Assembly (NCBI RefSeq): GCF_038066635.1
Contig: NZ_JBBUTI010000002.1
Span: 124,001 to 188,000, forward strand
DNA length: 64,000 nucleotides
From: Ideonella margarita
GTDB taxonomy: Bacteria > Pseudomonadota > Gammaproteobacteria > Burkholderiales > Burkholderiaceae_C
Direction: 5' to 3'
Below are positions 8,327-23,622 of this stretch, one piece after another. Both the position numbers and the translations under genes were made by a program. Each line of letters starts with the position of its first letter. Position 1 is the first letter of the stretch. The notes beneath the pieces were generated by a model. It had not been told where the DNA came from, searched no databases, and saw only the letters and a program-made list of their open reading frames with translations.

Positions 8327-9189
8327 GCGCCCAGCCCCAATGCGGTGGCCAAAGGTTCAGCCGGGTAATGGAAACGCACCGGGCCGTCCGGTTCGCCGCG
8401 GATGAACTGGCGGACTTCCGGGTCTTCAGACGCATTCAGCTCAGCCGGGGTGCCGTGCGCCACCACCTTGCCCTGCGATGACAGCAGGTAGGCGTAATCG
8501 GCGATGGCGAAACACTCCTGCACGTCGTGGGAGACCATCAGCGAGGTGGCGCCGGTGGTGTCGTTCAACTTGCGGATCAGGTTGGCCGTGACGCCCATGG
8601 AGATGGGGTCGAGGCCGGCAAAGGGTTCGTCATACATGATGACTTCCGGGTCCAGCGCCACCGCACGCGCCAGGGCGATGCGGCGGGCCATGCCGCCGGA
8701 GACCTGGCTGATGCGCAGGGGGGCGGCACCGCGCAGGCCGACAGCATTGAGCTTCATCAGCACGATGTCGCGGATCATGGATTCGGACAGATCCGTGTGT
8801 TCACGCAGCGGGAACGCCACGTTCTCGAACACGGTCAGGTCGGTGAACAAGGCACCAAACTGGAACAGCATGCCCACGCGGCGACGCAGCCGGTAGAGCT
8901 GCGCCTTGTCGCGCGGATCCACCACTTCACCGTCGAACACCACACGTCCCTTGGTGGCCGGATAGACGCCGCCAATCAGCCGCAGCAGCGTGGTCTTGCC
9001 GCAGCCAGACCCGCCCAGAATGGCAGTCACCTGGCCTCGGGTGAAGCGCAGGGAGACGTCATTGAGGATCGTTCGGCTGGGGTCGTAACCGAAGGTGACG
9101 TGGTCGATCTCGATCAGGGGATTGGGCAAGGGCTCAATCGGCAGGCGCCGGCGTTGGGCTATGAATAAAGCCTCGGCAGACGGCGCCAA
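8323..9189 (-). CDS. mlaF: MlaF phospholipid ABC transporter ATPase
   Basis: ABC ATPase driving the Mla transporter, first gene of mlaFEDACB. Walker A GGSGCGKTT is at about residues 59-67, the Q-loop at MLFQFGALF, the signature VSGGMARR at about 165, and Walker B VIMYDEPFAGLD. The start is uncertain. I report TTG at 9187-9189 because no ATG or GTG precedes the first strand; a later TTG (LPNPLIEI) would give a 268 aa protein closer to typical MlaF. Neither has a clear ribosome site. Confidence 0.92.
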   Translation of the reverse strand: MAPSAEALFIAQRRRLPIEPLPNPLIEIDHVTFGYDPSRTILNDVSLRFTRGQVTAILGGSGCGKTTLLRLIGGVYPATKGRVVFDGEVVDPRDKAQLYRLRRRVGMLFQFGALFTDLTVFENVAFPLREHTDLSESMIRDIVLMKLNAVGLRGAAPLRISQVSGGMARRIALARAVALDPEVIMYDEPFAGLDPISMGVTANLIRKLNDTTGATSLMVSHDVQECFAIADYAYLLSSQGKVVAHGTPAELNASEDPEVRQFIRGEPDGPVRFHYPAEPLATALGLGA

Positions 9190-9208
9190 GAGCTTCGGGA
9201 CAACCCGT

Positions 9209-9235
9209 AGGATAACGGATGCGGCAATTCCGCAT
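9209..9235 (-). promoter_or_regulatory. putative mla promoter with overlapping dyad
   Basis: On the minus strand a -10-like TATCCT (9214-9209) ends about 20 bases before the mlaF start. Just upstream is the inverted repeat ATGCGG-N5-CCGCAT (9219-9235), which would cover the -35 region. The -35 match itself is poor, so this could be a regulated promoter. The rest of the 83 bp gap before the TonB-like gene shows nothing else. Confidence 0.4.
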
Positions 9236-9272
9236 GCGGTGCGGCTTGTTGCACTTTCGTCAAGACAACGTT

Positions 9273-9860
9273 TCAGGGAACCGGCAGGCCGACACGGATT
9301 TCCTTCACCGACGCCACATCCTGGCCATCGCGACGGGCCGGGATGTGCGGGGTAGCCTGCAACGCAACCGCCAGCCGGCGGGCGAAGGGCTCGTCAGCCG
9401 GATCACACGACACCACTTCCACGCGCTCGACATCCCCGGATGCCGAAATGTGCAGGCGCAGCACGATCAGCCGGCCGGTGGACGCGACACCCTCCACCAC
9501 GCTCAGGTCGGGTGAGGTGCGCGCCAGCGCCGGCCGATCAGGCAGCAAGGTGCGCTCTTCAGTGCCCTGGGTGATGGACAGCGTCTCCTGGGGCGGCAGC
9601 CGCAAATCAGCCATCTGCTGCCACTCGATCAGGCTGGCCGGCCCCAGAGGTGCTTCCGGCAGTGGCAAGGCAAGGGGGTCTTCCCCCGCGATCACCGACG
9701 GCGGCAGCAGGCGCACCTGCAAGGCCGGCAACTCCGGCAGCGGCATGTCCCGCTCAAGCGGCTGAGCCCTGTCCTGCAGGGCCCACCATGCACCAAGATG
9801 CAAGGCAGTAGCGGCCAGGCCCGCCACCGCCCGAGGGTCAATTGACAGTCGAGATTTCAC
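9273..9860 (-). CDS. TonB-C-like protein at the end of the minor-pilin operon
   Basis: A 195 aa protein of unknown function. Residues about 8-26 form one hydrophobic segment (AGLAATALHLGAWWAL), followed by a Pro-rich linker and a C-terminal region (about 128-195). That region resembles the TonB C-terminal fold: STGRLIVLRLHISASGDVERVEV, then an FARRLAVALQ helix and an RVGLPVP end. The start is GTG and overlaps pilY1 by 23 bp, so it belongs to the pilus operon. It may be a TonB-like or pilus-assembly accessory protein; the fold assignment is by eye. Confidence 0.7.
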   Translation of the reverse strand: MKSRLSIDPRAVAGLAATALHLGAWWALQDRAQPLERDMPLPELPALQVRLLPPSVIAGEDPLALPLPEAPLGPASLIEWQQMADLRLPPQETLSITQGTEERTLLPDRPALARTSPDLSVVEGVASTGRLIVLRLHISASGDVERVEVVSCDPADEPFARRLAVALQATPHIPARRDGQDVASVKEIRVGLPVP

Positions 9861-12800
9861 GCCAGTTCAGTCGGCGCAGGCTCGGCAGGTCTTGCTGCAC
9901 GGTGAGGCTCTTCACCTGACCGCTGCTGTCGCCCACGGTGACGCGCACTTCACCGTCCACCGACTGCACGTTCACTTCAGTGGCCACACCGCTGGAGTTG
10001 CTCACCGATGCCAGCGCAGTGCCGTTTGAATCCAGCAGCGACGTCTTGCCCTTGGCGAAATTCACCGCGAAGTAGCGGCTGGTACCGGCCGGAGAACAGG
10101 CATCGCCGTTCGGCAGATTGACCGCAAACGCTGCCAGGCTGCCGCTGACGTCGCCGTCCACGTTCATGCGTTCGGCGATGCGGCTGGTGACACTGAACGT
10201 GTGATACCAGCCGACTGGTGAGGCCGTGCCCGAGATGCCGGTGGTCAGGTCCGTCACGCGCGACAGGTCTGCGCGCCCGAAGGGCATGGTGTAGCCCGAG
10301 GGCAGTGTGGCGGAGGTGAAGAAGCCGCCACTGCTGCCGGTGCCGTCGACGATGGCGACAAACGCCTGCGTCTGGCTGCTGCTGATGTCGCTGTCCGCCA
10401 GCAGCCGGCCGGTACCGACCATCACATAACGCTTCTGGGTGGTGGGGTCGACGCCGATCAGCGGCTTGGTGGTCACCGACAAGGCGTTGTCGGACGGATT
10501 GGTCAGCGTGGCCAGCTTCACCGGTGCCGGATAGCTGCCGCTGGTGGCCGTCAGATCAAAGCGCCAGACATTGCCCGCCAGATCGGCACCGTAGACGGCA
10601 TCGGCCGTGTAGTCGGTCAAGTCCGGAATGTAAGCCCGGATGTTGCCCATGTTCAGCGGCGCGGAGGTGGTGCCGGCCGTGGTGGCGACGGCCTCCAGCA
10701 GCGCGCCGGTGCGTGGGTTGACGATGAACAGGTAGGCCTTGCCGTCACTGTTGTTGTAGCCCGAAGCCAGCAGCACCACCCAGCCGTACTTGGCCGTCTT
10801 GACGACGTGCGGCTCACCGTAGCTGTAGCCCATGCGGGAGTCGGTGAACTCCCACATGACCTTGCCGGCCACGGCGGTTTCCGAAGTCCACGACGTCGGA
10901 TCGGTCACGTCGATGGCGTAGTAGCCACGACCGCCCTTGCCCAGGCCGCCGATCAGCACGGTGCGCCAGGTGCCTTCGGCCAGCGAGGTGCCGGAGGTCT
11001 TGCCCAGGTCAATGTCGAAGGCCAGCGGCGTGGCGTTCACGTAGAAGTGATGGCTGAAGCCCGGATTGCCCAGCGCGGCCAGGCCGTAGGTACCGAAATA
11101 GCGGTCCGACGACGTGGACGACTCGCCGTAGGTGAAGCTCGGGATGTAGGCGAACAGCTCCTTGCCCTTGGTCGTGCTGCTGCCCGACACGGTGCCGTCG
11201 AAAGCGTGCAGCATGCCGTCGTTGGCGCCGGCGTACACCACCGTCGCGCGGTTCTTGTACGTGGTCTTGAAGGCGCTGTAACCCGGGTTGGTGGCGTCGT
11301 AGTACGGGAACTGCGGCGCTGCCACCGGGTTCGCCTTCGATCCGACGATGTCGCCGAGGCGGAAGTTGCGGTTGCGATAGGCGCCACCGTTCTTCTGCTC
11401 CATCAAGCGATTGCCGCGCAGGTACGACAGGAAATTCGCCGCCGACTGCGTACCGGTCACCCCCGGGACGGCGCCGAAGGACGTGTACAACGTGCGGCTG
11501 TGCAGCGTCGCTGCGTCCATCGCGGTGGTGGTGAACGGCAGGGCCGCACCGGCACTGGTGCAGCACGTGACGATCTTGCGGTCCGTGGTGGCCATCGCGT
11601 CGAGCAGCGCACGACCGTCCCACACATCGGTCAGCGTGACATTGCCCGATGCATTGAAGGTGGCGGTCGAGCCCGTCACATTGCCGGTCCAGTTCTTGGG
11701 GTCGTAGCTGGCAGCGTAGCTGCCGTTGCCCGAGCTCGACACCTTGCGGGTGGCCGAGCTGGAAGCGGTGGTGACCTGGCTGTCAGCCTCGCTCACGATT
11801 TTCGAGAAAGCCGCATTCAGGCCGTCCACCATGGCGCTGCCCTGGTTGGCACCGAAGTAGTTGTCCGGACGGGGATTGCCAGCCACGACGGGCGTGGTGT
11901 TGGTATTCCAGGAGGATGTCGGCAGCGTGGACGATGAATTTGCACTGTCGTAGGGGCGGAAGCCATCGGGCACGGTGAAACCACCGTACTTCGCGGCCAG
12001 CCAGTACTCGCTCTTGTGCCAGTAGCTCTGGCCTTCCATCACGTCCACGAAGTACGTATTGATGGTCTGGCTGCCGGAAAGATCAGACCGCATGTCCACT
12101 GTGTGGGCGTCATAGGCCAAGCCCGCCACGTAGTAGGTGTCAGCCCGGCCGGCGCTCAGGTAGCTGGTCGCAATCGATGCATTCAAGCCTTCCAGCTTGG
12201 CCACCATGGCCGTGGCGGTGGTGACATTGACGCTGGTATCGGCCGTCACCGTCGAGGGCGTGGCCGGCTCCTCAGCCGCGGACCACAGAGACGTGCCAGG
12301 CAGGTTGGCATCCCGGTGGGTGTTGACGTCACCGATCGCCAGAATGAAGTTCTTCTGGCAAGCGTAGATGATCGGGTCTGACCAGGTGGTCGCCACCGGG
12401 AAGCCGTCCAGCCAGGTGGTCTTGTTCGCGGTCGTTGCGCCAGACATGCTGGCGTACTCCGGCACCGGTCCCAGGTTCTTGAAGTAGCGCAGGATGGTGT
12501 AGTAGAGCTCGCTCACCGGGTCGAAACTCTTGTAACGGCTGCCACCGGCCGTCGTCAGGCCAAACTTGTTCAGGTAGTTCATCGCCCCGCTCTGGCTGAC
12601 GGTGACACCAAAATCGGCGGTGGAAGACGTGGCCAGCGCACTGTCGGGGTTGGTGAGCATCACGCCAGTGCTGCCATCCCATTCGGCGTCGGGGTTGGTG
12701 ATGTCGCTCGAACCAGGCACGGGCTTGGTCGGGCCGAGGTAGCGCATCGGTGCGCGCAGCACGCCGCCGTCGCGCAGCTTGTTGGAATCATTGAGGTAGC

Positions 12801-13686
12801 CGAAGGCTGCGAACCGCAGCTTCTTCGAATACTTCTGCATCAGGCCTTCCGGCTTGTAGTTGTCGCCGTAGGCCACGCAGTTGTCTTCCTTGGTGACCCC
12901 GGAAGAAGGCTTGCAGACCTGCACGTTGATGAACAACTCATACGTGGTGGCAGCGTCGGCCAGATTGCCACTGCCGGCTGAGGCGTAGGAGTTCTGGGCG
13001 TTGTAGTCGCTGCGAGTGTTGTTTGCCAAGCAGGCGACGTTTCGGACACAGCCCGAGGTGGGCGCGCTGTCGTTGGTGCCTGCGACCACGTTAGTGCCGG
13101 TGATCAGCAGCGAAATGCCGCGATTCTTGATACTGGAGGTGGCACTGACCCAGTTGAACGGCGTGGCGCCGGTGACCGCGGTGGTGATCGTCTTGTCAGG
13201 CGCAATGCTGCCACCACCGGTGACGTCGGCGTAGGTCTTGGTGATGACCGTGTTGCTGGCGGTGTCGGTGGTTCGGTAGCCGCCGGTCAGTGCCCAGCGG
13301 AAGATGTCCAGCGTCTGCATCGACGCCCAGTTCAGGTAGTTGCCGCTCCACAGCGGCAGTGAGCCGGTGCTGGTGCAGGTGCGATCGGTCGCAGCCCGGT
13401 TTGGCGCGAAATAGCTGTTCGTCGGAGTCGTCGCGTTGTAGATGTAGCGATAGCACTTCTCAGGGTCAAAGTAGCCGACGAAGCTGGACGCCGAGGAGTA
13501 AGCCGTGGTGCTCGGGTACGACGGCGTGGTGGCGGTGGGCCACTCCACTGACAGCGCCAGCGCGACATTGCCCGGCACCGAGGTGGTGGAGAACAGCGGG
13601 GCATCGGCCAGATCAACGGCGGATGCCGTGCCGACATACAGCAAGGAGGCGGCCAGCAGAGCTGACAGGGGGCGCCAAGTGGTCAT
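9838..13686 (-). CDS. pilY1: PilY1 type IV pilus tip adhesin
   Basis: A 1282 aa secreted protein. A Sec signal (residues 1-23, ending GTASA) is followed by a long N-terminal region and a C-terminal beta-propeller of PilY1 type, recognisable from VVYAGANDGMLHAFDG, VLIGGLGKGGRGYYAIDVTD and MWEFTDSRMGYSYGEPHVVK. PilY1 sits at the pilus tip with the minor pilins and acts in adhesion, surface sensing and priming of assembly. ATG 13686 has GAGGAC 6 bases upstream and the signal peptide directly after it, so the longer open frame is rejected. It lies 17 bp downstream of pilX. Confidence 0.93.
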   Translation of the reverse strand: MTTWRPLSALLAASLLYVGTASAVDLADAPLFSTTSVPGNVALALSVEWPTATTPSYPSTTAYSSASSFVGYFDPEKCYRYIYNATTPTNSYFAPNRAATDRTCTSTGSLPLWSGNYLNWASMQTLDIFRWALTGGYRTTDTASNTVITKTYADVTGGGSIAPDKTITTAVTGATPFNWVSATSSIKNRGISLLITGTNVVAGTNDSAPTSGCVRNVACLANNTRSDYNAQNSYASAGSGNLADAATTYELFINVQVCKPSSGVTKEDNCVAYGDNYKPEGLMQKYSKKLRFAAFGYLNDSNKLRDGGVLRAPMRYLGPTKPVPGSSDITNPDAEWDGSTGVMLTNPDSALATSSTADFGVTVSQSGAMNYLNKFGLTTAGGSRYKSFDPVSELYYTILRYFKNLGPVPEYASMSGATTANKTTWLDGFPVATTWSDPIIYACQKNFILAIGDVNTHRDANLPGTSLWSAAEEPATPSTVTADTSVNVTTATAMVAKLEGLNASIATSYLSAGRADTYYVAGLAYDAHTVDMRSDLSGSQTINTYFVDVMEGQSYWHKSEYWLAAKYGGFTVPDGFRPYDSANSSSTLPTSSWNTNTTPVVAGNPRPDNYFGANQGSAMVDGLNAAFSKIVSEADSQVTTASSSATRKVSSSGNGSYAASYDPKNWTGNVTGSTATFNASGNVTLTDVWDGRALLDAMATTDRKIVTCCTSAGAALPFTTTAMDAATLHSRTLYTSFGAVPGVTGTQSAANFLSYLRGNRLMEQKNGGAYRNRNFRLGDIVGSKANPVAAPQFPYYDATNPGYSAFKTTYKNRATVVYAGANDGMLHAFDGTVSGSSTTKGKELFAYIPSFTYGESSTSSDRYFGTYGLAALGNPGFSHHFYVNATPLAFDIDLGKTSGTSLAEGTWRTVLIGGLGKGGRGYYAIDVTDPTSWTSETAVAGKVMWEFTDSRMGYSYGEPHVVKTAKYGWVVLLASGYNNSDGKAYLFIVNPRTGALLEAVATTAGTTSAPLNMGNIRAYIPDLTDYTADAVYGADLAGNVWRFDLTATSGSYPAPVKLATLTNPSDNALSVTTKPLIGVDPTTQKRYVMVGTGRLLADSDISSSQTQAFVAIVDGTGSSGGFFTSATLPSGYTMPFGRADLSRVTDLTTGISGTASPVGWYHTFSVTSRIAERMNVDGDVSGSLAAFAVNLPNGDACSPAGTSRYFAVNFAKGKTSLLDSNGTALASVSNSSGVATEVNVQSVDGEVRVTVGDSSGQVKSLTVQQDLPSLRRLNWREISTVN

Positions 13687-13703
13687 GGGGAGTCCTCGTT
13701 GCT

Positions 13704-14327
13704 TCACAGCGCGATGATCGACTGGAAAAACGCCTGGGTGGAGCGTGGTCCGTCCACTCGGACGGAGATGCGGTAGGCGGTGCCGGTGCACTTGAGCGTC
13801 TGGCCGCCCATGGAGGCCGAGTCCTGCCCGCCCTTGGCGGAGCAGTCCAGCGGCAGGCGGGTGCATTGGCTGTCTGAGGGCGTGCCGGTGGCCATGCACA
13901 GGCGGTCAATCACGGTACGCACCGTGACACCGGCGGTCGTGTCCGTCAGGTCGGCAGCACTCATTTCAGCGTTCGTGAACGCCGTGTCGTCGGTCAGCAC
14001 CGTGGGCACGCCCTGGGCATTGCTGGCCAGGCGAATCGCCGAATAGTTGGACGAATCCAGGTCGTTAGCGCGCGCAGTCGAGGTGCTCAAGGCGCCCGTC
14101 GACAGCCGCGCCAGCGCCTGCGACAAACCGCGCTCGCCCTGGTTCTTCAGATCACGCCGGAAGGCCAGCTGGCCGGCCAGCTGCGACGTGGTGTCGGACG
14201 AGCGAACCAGCGCAATGCCGCCGGCCATCAGGATGGCCAGGGCGATCAAGGTGATGATCATCACGACGCCGCGCTGCTGGCTGGCACGCGCGGACCGTGA
14301 CCGATGAATGAGGGAAGACTTCAACAT
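13704..14327 (-). CDS. pilX: PilX-type minor pilin
   Basis: A 207 aa minor pilin with a prepilin-like N-terminus (QQRG followed by VVMIITLIALAILMAGGIAL, about residues 17-40). As in other PilX/GspK-like subunits, the Glu usual at mature position 5 is missing, consistent with a place at the top of the pilus tip complex. Cys residues in the C-terminal half (RLCMATG, LDCSAKG, LKCTGTA) may form disulfides. It lies between pilW (7 bp) and pilY1 (17 bp). Confidence 0.85.
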   Translation of the reverse strand: MLKSSLIHRSRSARASQQRGVVMIITLIALAILMAGGIALVRSSDTTSQLAGQLAFRRDLKNQGERGLSQALARLSTGALSTSTARANDLDSSNYSAIRLASNAQGVPTVLTDDTAFTNAEMSAADLTDTTAGVTVRTVIDRLCMATGTPSDSQCTRLPLDCSAKGGQDSASMGGQTLKCTGTAYRISVRVDGPRSTQAFFQSIIAL

Positions 14328-14334
14328 GCTCGGC

Positions 14335-15537
14335 TCACAGCATCAGGTTGTTGCGCAACACCAGCGTGGTGTCGACCACGCGGTAGCGGTAGCGCTGCTC
14401 GGTGGTGCTCAAGGTGCGGGTCTGGCTGAGACCGGCCCCGGCAAGATCCGGGAACAGCGTCAGCGAGCTCGGGCTGACGGCCGTCTTTTCGAGCAGCGGC
14501 AGGCGCATGATCATCGCCACCCGCACCGCCTTGATCTGCTGCAGGCGGGCGTTTGCCGTGGCCGAGCCCGCCGTCAGGTTGGCCGGCGCGTAATTGCCCG
14601 TGGAGGGCGACACCCAGCTGTCGATCTCGCCGTCGTTGTCGGTGTCCACGCCGTAGATGGCATGCATCTCGAACACGCCCTGCGTGCGGGCCTGCAAGGC
14701 CTGGTCGGCGCCGGCCGTCTGCAGCAGGTCGTAGGTGAACAGCGTGTCGTTGTCGCCCACGCCGATGACCAGGAACTGCGGCGGGTTGGTGGTGGGGTTG
14801 CCCAGCGGCAACGCCATGGCGTCTGCGGAGTAACCGGTCAGCGACGTGCTGTTGATGGTGCCACCGTGGAAGCTGCCGCCCAGCGTGAGCGAAGTGGCGG
14901 TGCCGCCGGTGAACGTGGAGTCCACCTGCGTCACCATGCACGGCACGGCCGCGCCGCCGGTGCCGTTGGGGTCAGCCACCAGCAGCATGTCGCCCGCGGC
15001 ATAGGACAGCGTGTTGTTGAGCGTCAGTGCTGTGGTGCCCGGCGCGGCGGTCATCACCGAGGGTGCCCCGCCAAAACCAGCTGAGCCGCCCATGACCACC
15101 AGCACGTCCGACGTGGCGCCGCTGCTGCCCGGCGTCGTGGCATTCGGCAGGATGATGACCGGTGCAAGCGCAAAGCGGCGCGATCCATCGGGATTCACGC
15201 TGGCGAACGGGGCAGGCAAGGCAGCCGACCGCGGCAACGTTTGCCCGCTGGCCGCAGTGGCGGTGAGGCGGCAGCCGTAAGCGTAGTCTGCAGCGGCCAG
15301 AAAGCCGCTGCCTGCGCTGCGAACCCACTGGTCGAGCTGGTACTGCACGATGTTGCCGGCCTGATCCAGGTCATTCAAGCCCCCGGTGATGCGCTTGCTG
15401 CCTTCGGACGACGACAGCACGGCAAACAAGGCCAGCGACAACACCATGCCGATGACCAGCGACACCATCAATTCGATGAGCGACAGGCCGGCCTGACCGA
15501 GGCGCGCAGCCGCGCGGAAGACAGGGCGCTGCATCAT
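14335..15537 (-). CDS. pilW: PilW-type minor pilin
   Basis: A 400 aa minor pilin. The prepilin peptidase site is QAG|LSLIELMVSLVIGMVLSLALF at about residues 16-36, with Glu5 retained. It is long for a pilin, as PilW usually is, with a Ser/Thr/Gly-rich globular part. The ATG (15537) overlaps the pilV stop (ATGA). It is expected in the tip complex with PilX, PilV, FimT and PilY1. Confidence 0.88.
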   Translation of the reverse strand: MMQRPVFRAAARLGQAGLSLIELMVSLVIGMVLSLALFAVLSSSEGSKRITGGLNDLDQAGNIVQYQLDQWVRSAGSGFLAAADYAYGCRLTATAASGQTLPRSAALPAPFASVNPDGSRRFALAPVIILPNATTPGSSGATSDVLVVMGGSAGFGGAPSVMTAAPGTTALTLNNTLSYAAGDMLLVADPNGTGGAAVPCMVTQVDSTFTGGTATSLTLGGSFHGGTINSTSLTGYSADAMALPLGNPTTNPPQFLVIGVGDNDTLFTYDLLQTAGADQALQARTQGVFEMHAIYGVDTDNDGEIDSWVSPSTGNYAPANLTAGSATANARLQQIKAVRVAMIMRLPLLEKTAVSPSSLTLFPDLAGAGLSQTRTLSTTEQRYRYRVVDTTLVLRNNLML

Positions 15538-15986
15538 GGAGCTCCGGGCAAGGTCACCTGGGTGACGTACTTGGAAGACGGGCCGGACGCACCACGCGCC
15601 ACCGAGGTCCAGTTGATGGTGATGGTGACTGTGCCGGCGGCATCCGGCGCGCTGATGGTGCGCGTGGCCGACGGCAGACCCGAAGTCTTGTCGTCCTGCA
15701 GGCGCGCTGTCCAGGCGTTCAAGGTGGCGGTGGGCACCGTGGTGCTTTGTGCGCCCCACATGGCCGCGACCAGGTCATTGGCCATCAAGGCGGCGCGGCT
15801 GCGCTCAGCGGCTTCGATCGAATACCGCGTGGCCTGGGCCTGCAATCCGACCAGGCCCAGCACGCCCAGCGAGAAGATCAAGATGGACACCAGCACCTCG
15901 ATCAGCGAGAAGCCATGCTGGCGACGGTGAGGGCCGGCGCGGCGCGCACGCCGTGCGGAGGAAGAGGCTCGCGTCATGATCAGCAT
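15534..15986 (-). CDS. pilV: PilV-type minor pilin
   Basis: A 150 aa minor pilin with cleavage site QHG|FSLIEVLVSILIFSLGVLGLVGLQ (about residues 24-48). The following RYSIEAAERSRAALMANDLVAAMW is typical of PilV. Two starts are possible: ATG 15986 (MLIMTR), overlapping fimT by 7 bp, and ATG 15977 (MTRASS), just after the fimT stop with a weak GGACGG upstream. The stop is shared with the pilW start. Confidence 0.85.
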   Translation of the reverse strand: MLIMTRASSSARRARRAGPHRRQHGFSLIEVLVSILIFSLGVLGLVGLQAQATRYSIEAAERSRAALMANDLVAAMWGAQSTTVPTATLNAWTARLQDDKTSGLPSATRTISAPDAAGTVTITINWTSVARGASGPSSKYVTQVTLPGAP

Positions 15987-16573
15987 CCGTCCGGTGAGGT
16001 GGCGGAAACGGTCTTGGAGGTGTCGCACATGCGCACCCGGCCACCCAGCGACACCTGAACGCGCATCGTCTTGGTGGCAGCCGTGCCGGCAAAGGTGATG
16101 GCCGTGGGCGTGGCGTCGGTCGGCGCTGTGCAAGCCACACCCAGATTGTTGGCCGTCGAGGTCATCGTGACCTGCTGACCGAAGGCGTTGAAGCAGATCG
16201 CGGCCGGGCCGGTGACCGTGACGCCCAGCGAGGCCGGGTCAGTGCCGCCCTTGAGATACAGGCCCGTGTCATCGCTGTCCACCGTGCGACGGATCAGGCG
16301 GGCGACCCAGCGGGTGCCGTTGGCCTCCGGGCTGGCATCAACGGCAGGGGTGGCGTTGGTGAGGATGAACGCCGCCGGACGACTGCGCTTGATGGCTTCT
16401 GCCTGCGTCAGACGAATGGCGTTCTGCACGGCATCCGCGGACGAGCGGACACGCGAGTTGGCGATCAGGTCTTGCGCCGCCGGCACGACGGCCGCCATGA
16501 CGATGCCTGCCACAGTGAGCGTCACCATCAACTCGATCAGCGAGAAGCCCCGCTGGGACGAACGCATCAGCAT
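15980..16573 (-). CDS. fimT: FimT/GspH-type minor pilin
   Basis: A 197 aa pseudopilin of the GspH/FimT family. Cleavage site QRG|FSLIELMVTLTVAGIVMAA is at about residues 8-26, and the family segment SRVRSSADAVQNAIRLTQAEAIKR follows. The C-terminus has the usual strand-rich region with the motif GGRVRMCDTSK and two Cys. FimT/FimU nucleates the minor pilin complex and has been linked to DNA uptake in some species. ATG 16573 or 16567 (MRSS) both overlap the pilE stop. Confidence 0.85.
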   Translation of the reverse strand: MLMRSSQRGFSLIELMVTLTVAGIVMAAVVPAAQDLIANSRVRSSADAVQNAIRLTQAEAIKRSRPAAFILTNATPAVDASPEANGTRWVARLIRRTVDSDDTGLYLKGGTDPASLGVTVTGPAAICFNAFGQQVTMTSTANNLGVACTAPTDATPTAITFAGTAATKTMRVQVSLGGRVRMCDTSKTVSATSPDGC

Positions 16574-17031
16574 GTGCCGCCCTTCCGCATGATCCAGCAG
16601 TTTTGAGGCGCCGTGCCCCAGGCGGTTGGCATGGCTGTGGTGCGCTGGGTGCCGTCTTGATTGATGGTGTAGGTGAAGGCCGAGGTGGTGCCCGTGCCCG
16701 TGGCGGTGGCCGTCCAGGTGGTGGCGGTCACGCTGCCGCAGGCGATGCCGAACTGGCCAGCCGTGCTGCTGACGCACGGTGTGGTCGGGCCGCTGGTGAC
16801 CGACGCGTAGGTGCGGTTGTCCTGATAGTGCTGCTCCATGCGCACACGCAGGCCGGCCAGCGCGTTCGTGGCGTCCACCAGACGGCCGCGCAACACGTAA
16901 TCCTGGTACATCGGCAGGGCCACGGCGGTGAGGATACCGATGATGGCCACCGTGATCATCACCTCGATCAAGGTGAAGCCGCGTGCACGCTGGGTGGACG
17001 AACGGATGATCGAAGCGGATGCAAGGCGCAT
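16567..17031 (-). CDS. pilE: PilE-type minor pilin
   Basis: A 154 aa pilin-like protein, first gene of the operon. Cleavage site ARG|FTLIEVMITVAIIGILTAVALP is at about residues 17-38, and the alpha-spine continues MYQDYVLRGRLVDATNALAGLRVRMEQ. A C-terminal Cys pair (NCWIMRKGGTC) looks like the disulfide loop of PilE/PilA-like subunits. I chose ATG 17031 (MRLASAS), with AAAGAGA upstream; an ATG 11 codons earlier is less likely. Operon position suggests a minor rather than the major pilin. Confidence 0.85.
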   Translation of the reverse strand: MRLASASIIRSSTQRARGFTLIEVMITVAIIGILTAVALPMYQDYVLRGRLVDATNALAGLRVRMEQHYQDNRTYASVTSGPTTPCVSSTAGQFGIACGSVTATTWTATATGTGTTSAFTYTINQDGTQRTTAMPTAWGTAPQNCWIMRKGGTC

Positions 17032-17087
17032 GGTGTTCTCTTTGGGTATGGAAATGGCCGGCATGGTCGACGGTGCCGGTCTGCTGC

Positions 17088-17115
17088 ATTATCGACAGTG
17101 CCGATGGGGCTTCAA
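17088..17115 (-). promoter_or_regulatory. putative sigma-70 promoter of the minor-pilin operon
   Basis: On the minus strand TTGAAG (17115-17110), a 16 bp spacer and GATAAT (17093-17088) form a good promoter about 50 bases before the pilE ATG, downstream of the gltD terminator. Confidence 0.6.
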
Positions 17116-17182
17116 GACCAGCCGGGGTGGCGGTCAGCTCCGGGCGGATCAACGGTGCGCAGGCATCGACAAGCGGCACGGA

Positions 17183-17212
17183 CGAAAAAAAGCCCCGCGG
17201 CCGGGGCCCGGG
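17183..17212 (-). terminator. rho-independent terminator after gltD
   Basis: Read on the minus strand, a GC-rich hairpin closed by AGCCCCG / CGGGGCT is followed by seven Ts. It ends the gltBD transcript about 40 bp after the gltD stop and insulates the pilE promoter. Confidence 0.85.
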
Positions 17213-17252
17213 GCTGGTGGCTGGGCGGCGCTTGCCACCCGGCGCTTGGTGA

Positions 17253-18719
<1,467 letters not shown>

Positions 18720-18751
18720 GATGCTTGTTTCCTGATGTCGTCGTGGGGTGC

Positions 18752-23503
<4,752 letters not shown>

Positions 23504-23538
23504 GGCGCAATCCTCGACGGTAGCTAGGGATAAACGCG

Positions 23539-23567
23539 AGGATAAAGCCAAGCCCCCAACCCTTCAA
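23539..23567 (-). promoter_or_regulatory. putative gltB promoter next to the RAYT element
   Basis: On the minus strand TTGAAG (23567-23562), a 17 bp spacer and TATCCT (23544-23539) give a likely start near 23532 and a leader of about 28 bases. The -35 box ends 5 bp from the first base of the RAYT left repeat (23573). Confidence 0.6.
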
Positions 23568-23572
23568 GCACT

Positions 23573-23600
23573 ATTAAATGGGGTCAGAGTCAGATTAAAT
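23573..23600 (+). repeat. RAYT left terminal repeat
   Basis: ATTAAATGGGGTCAGAGTCA followed by GATTAAAT. The core GGGGTCAGAGT is shared with the right end in inverted orientation. Confidence 0.75.
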
Positions 23601-23622
23601 ATCTGGAGAGGAGAGGCGAGAT

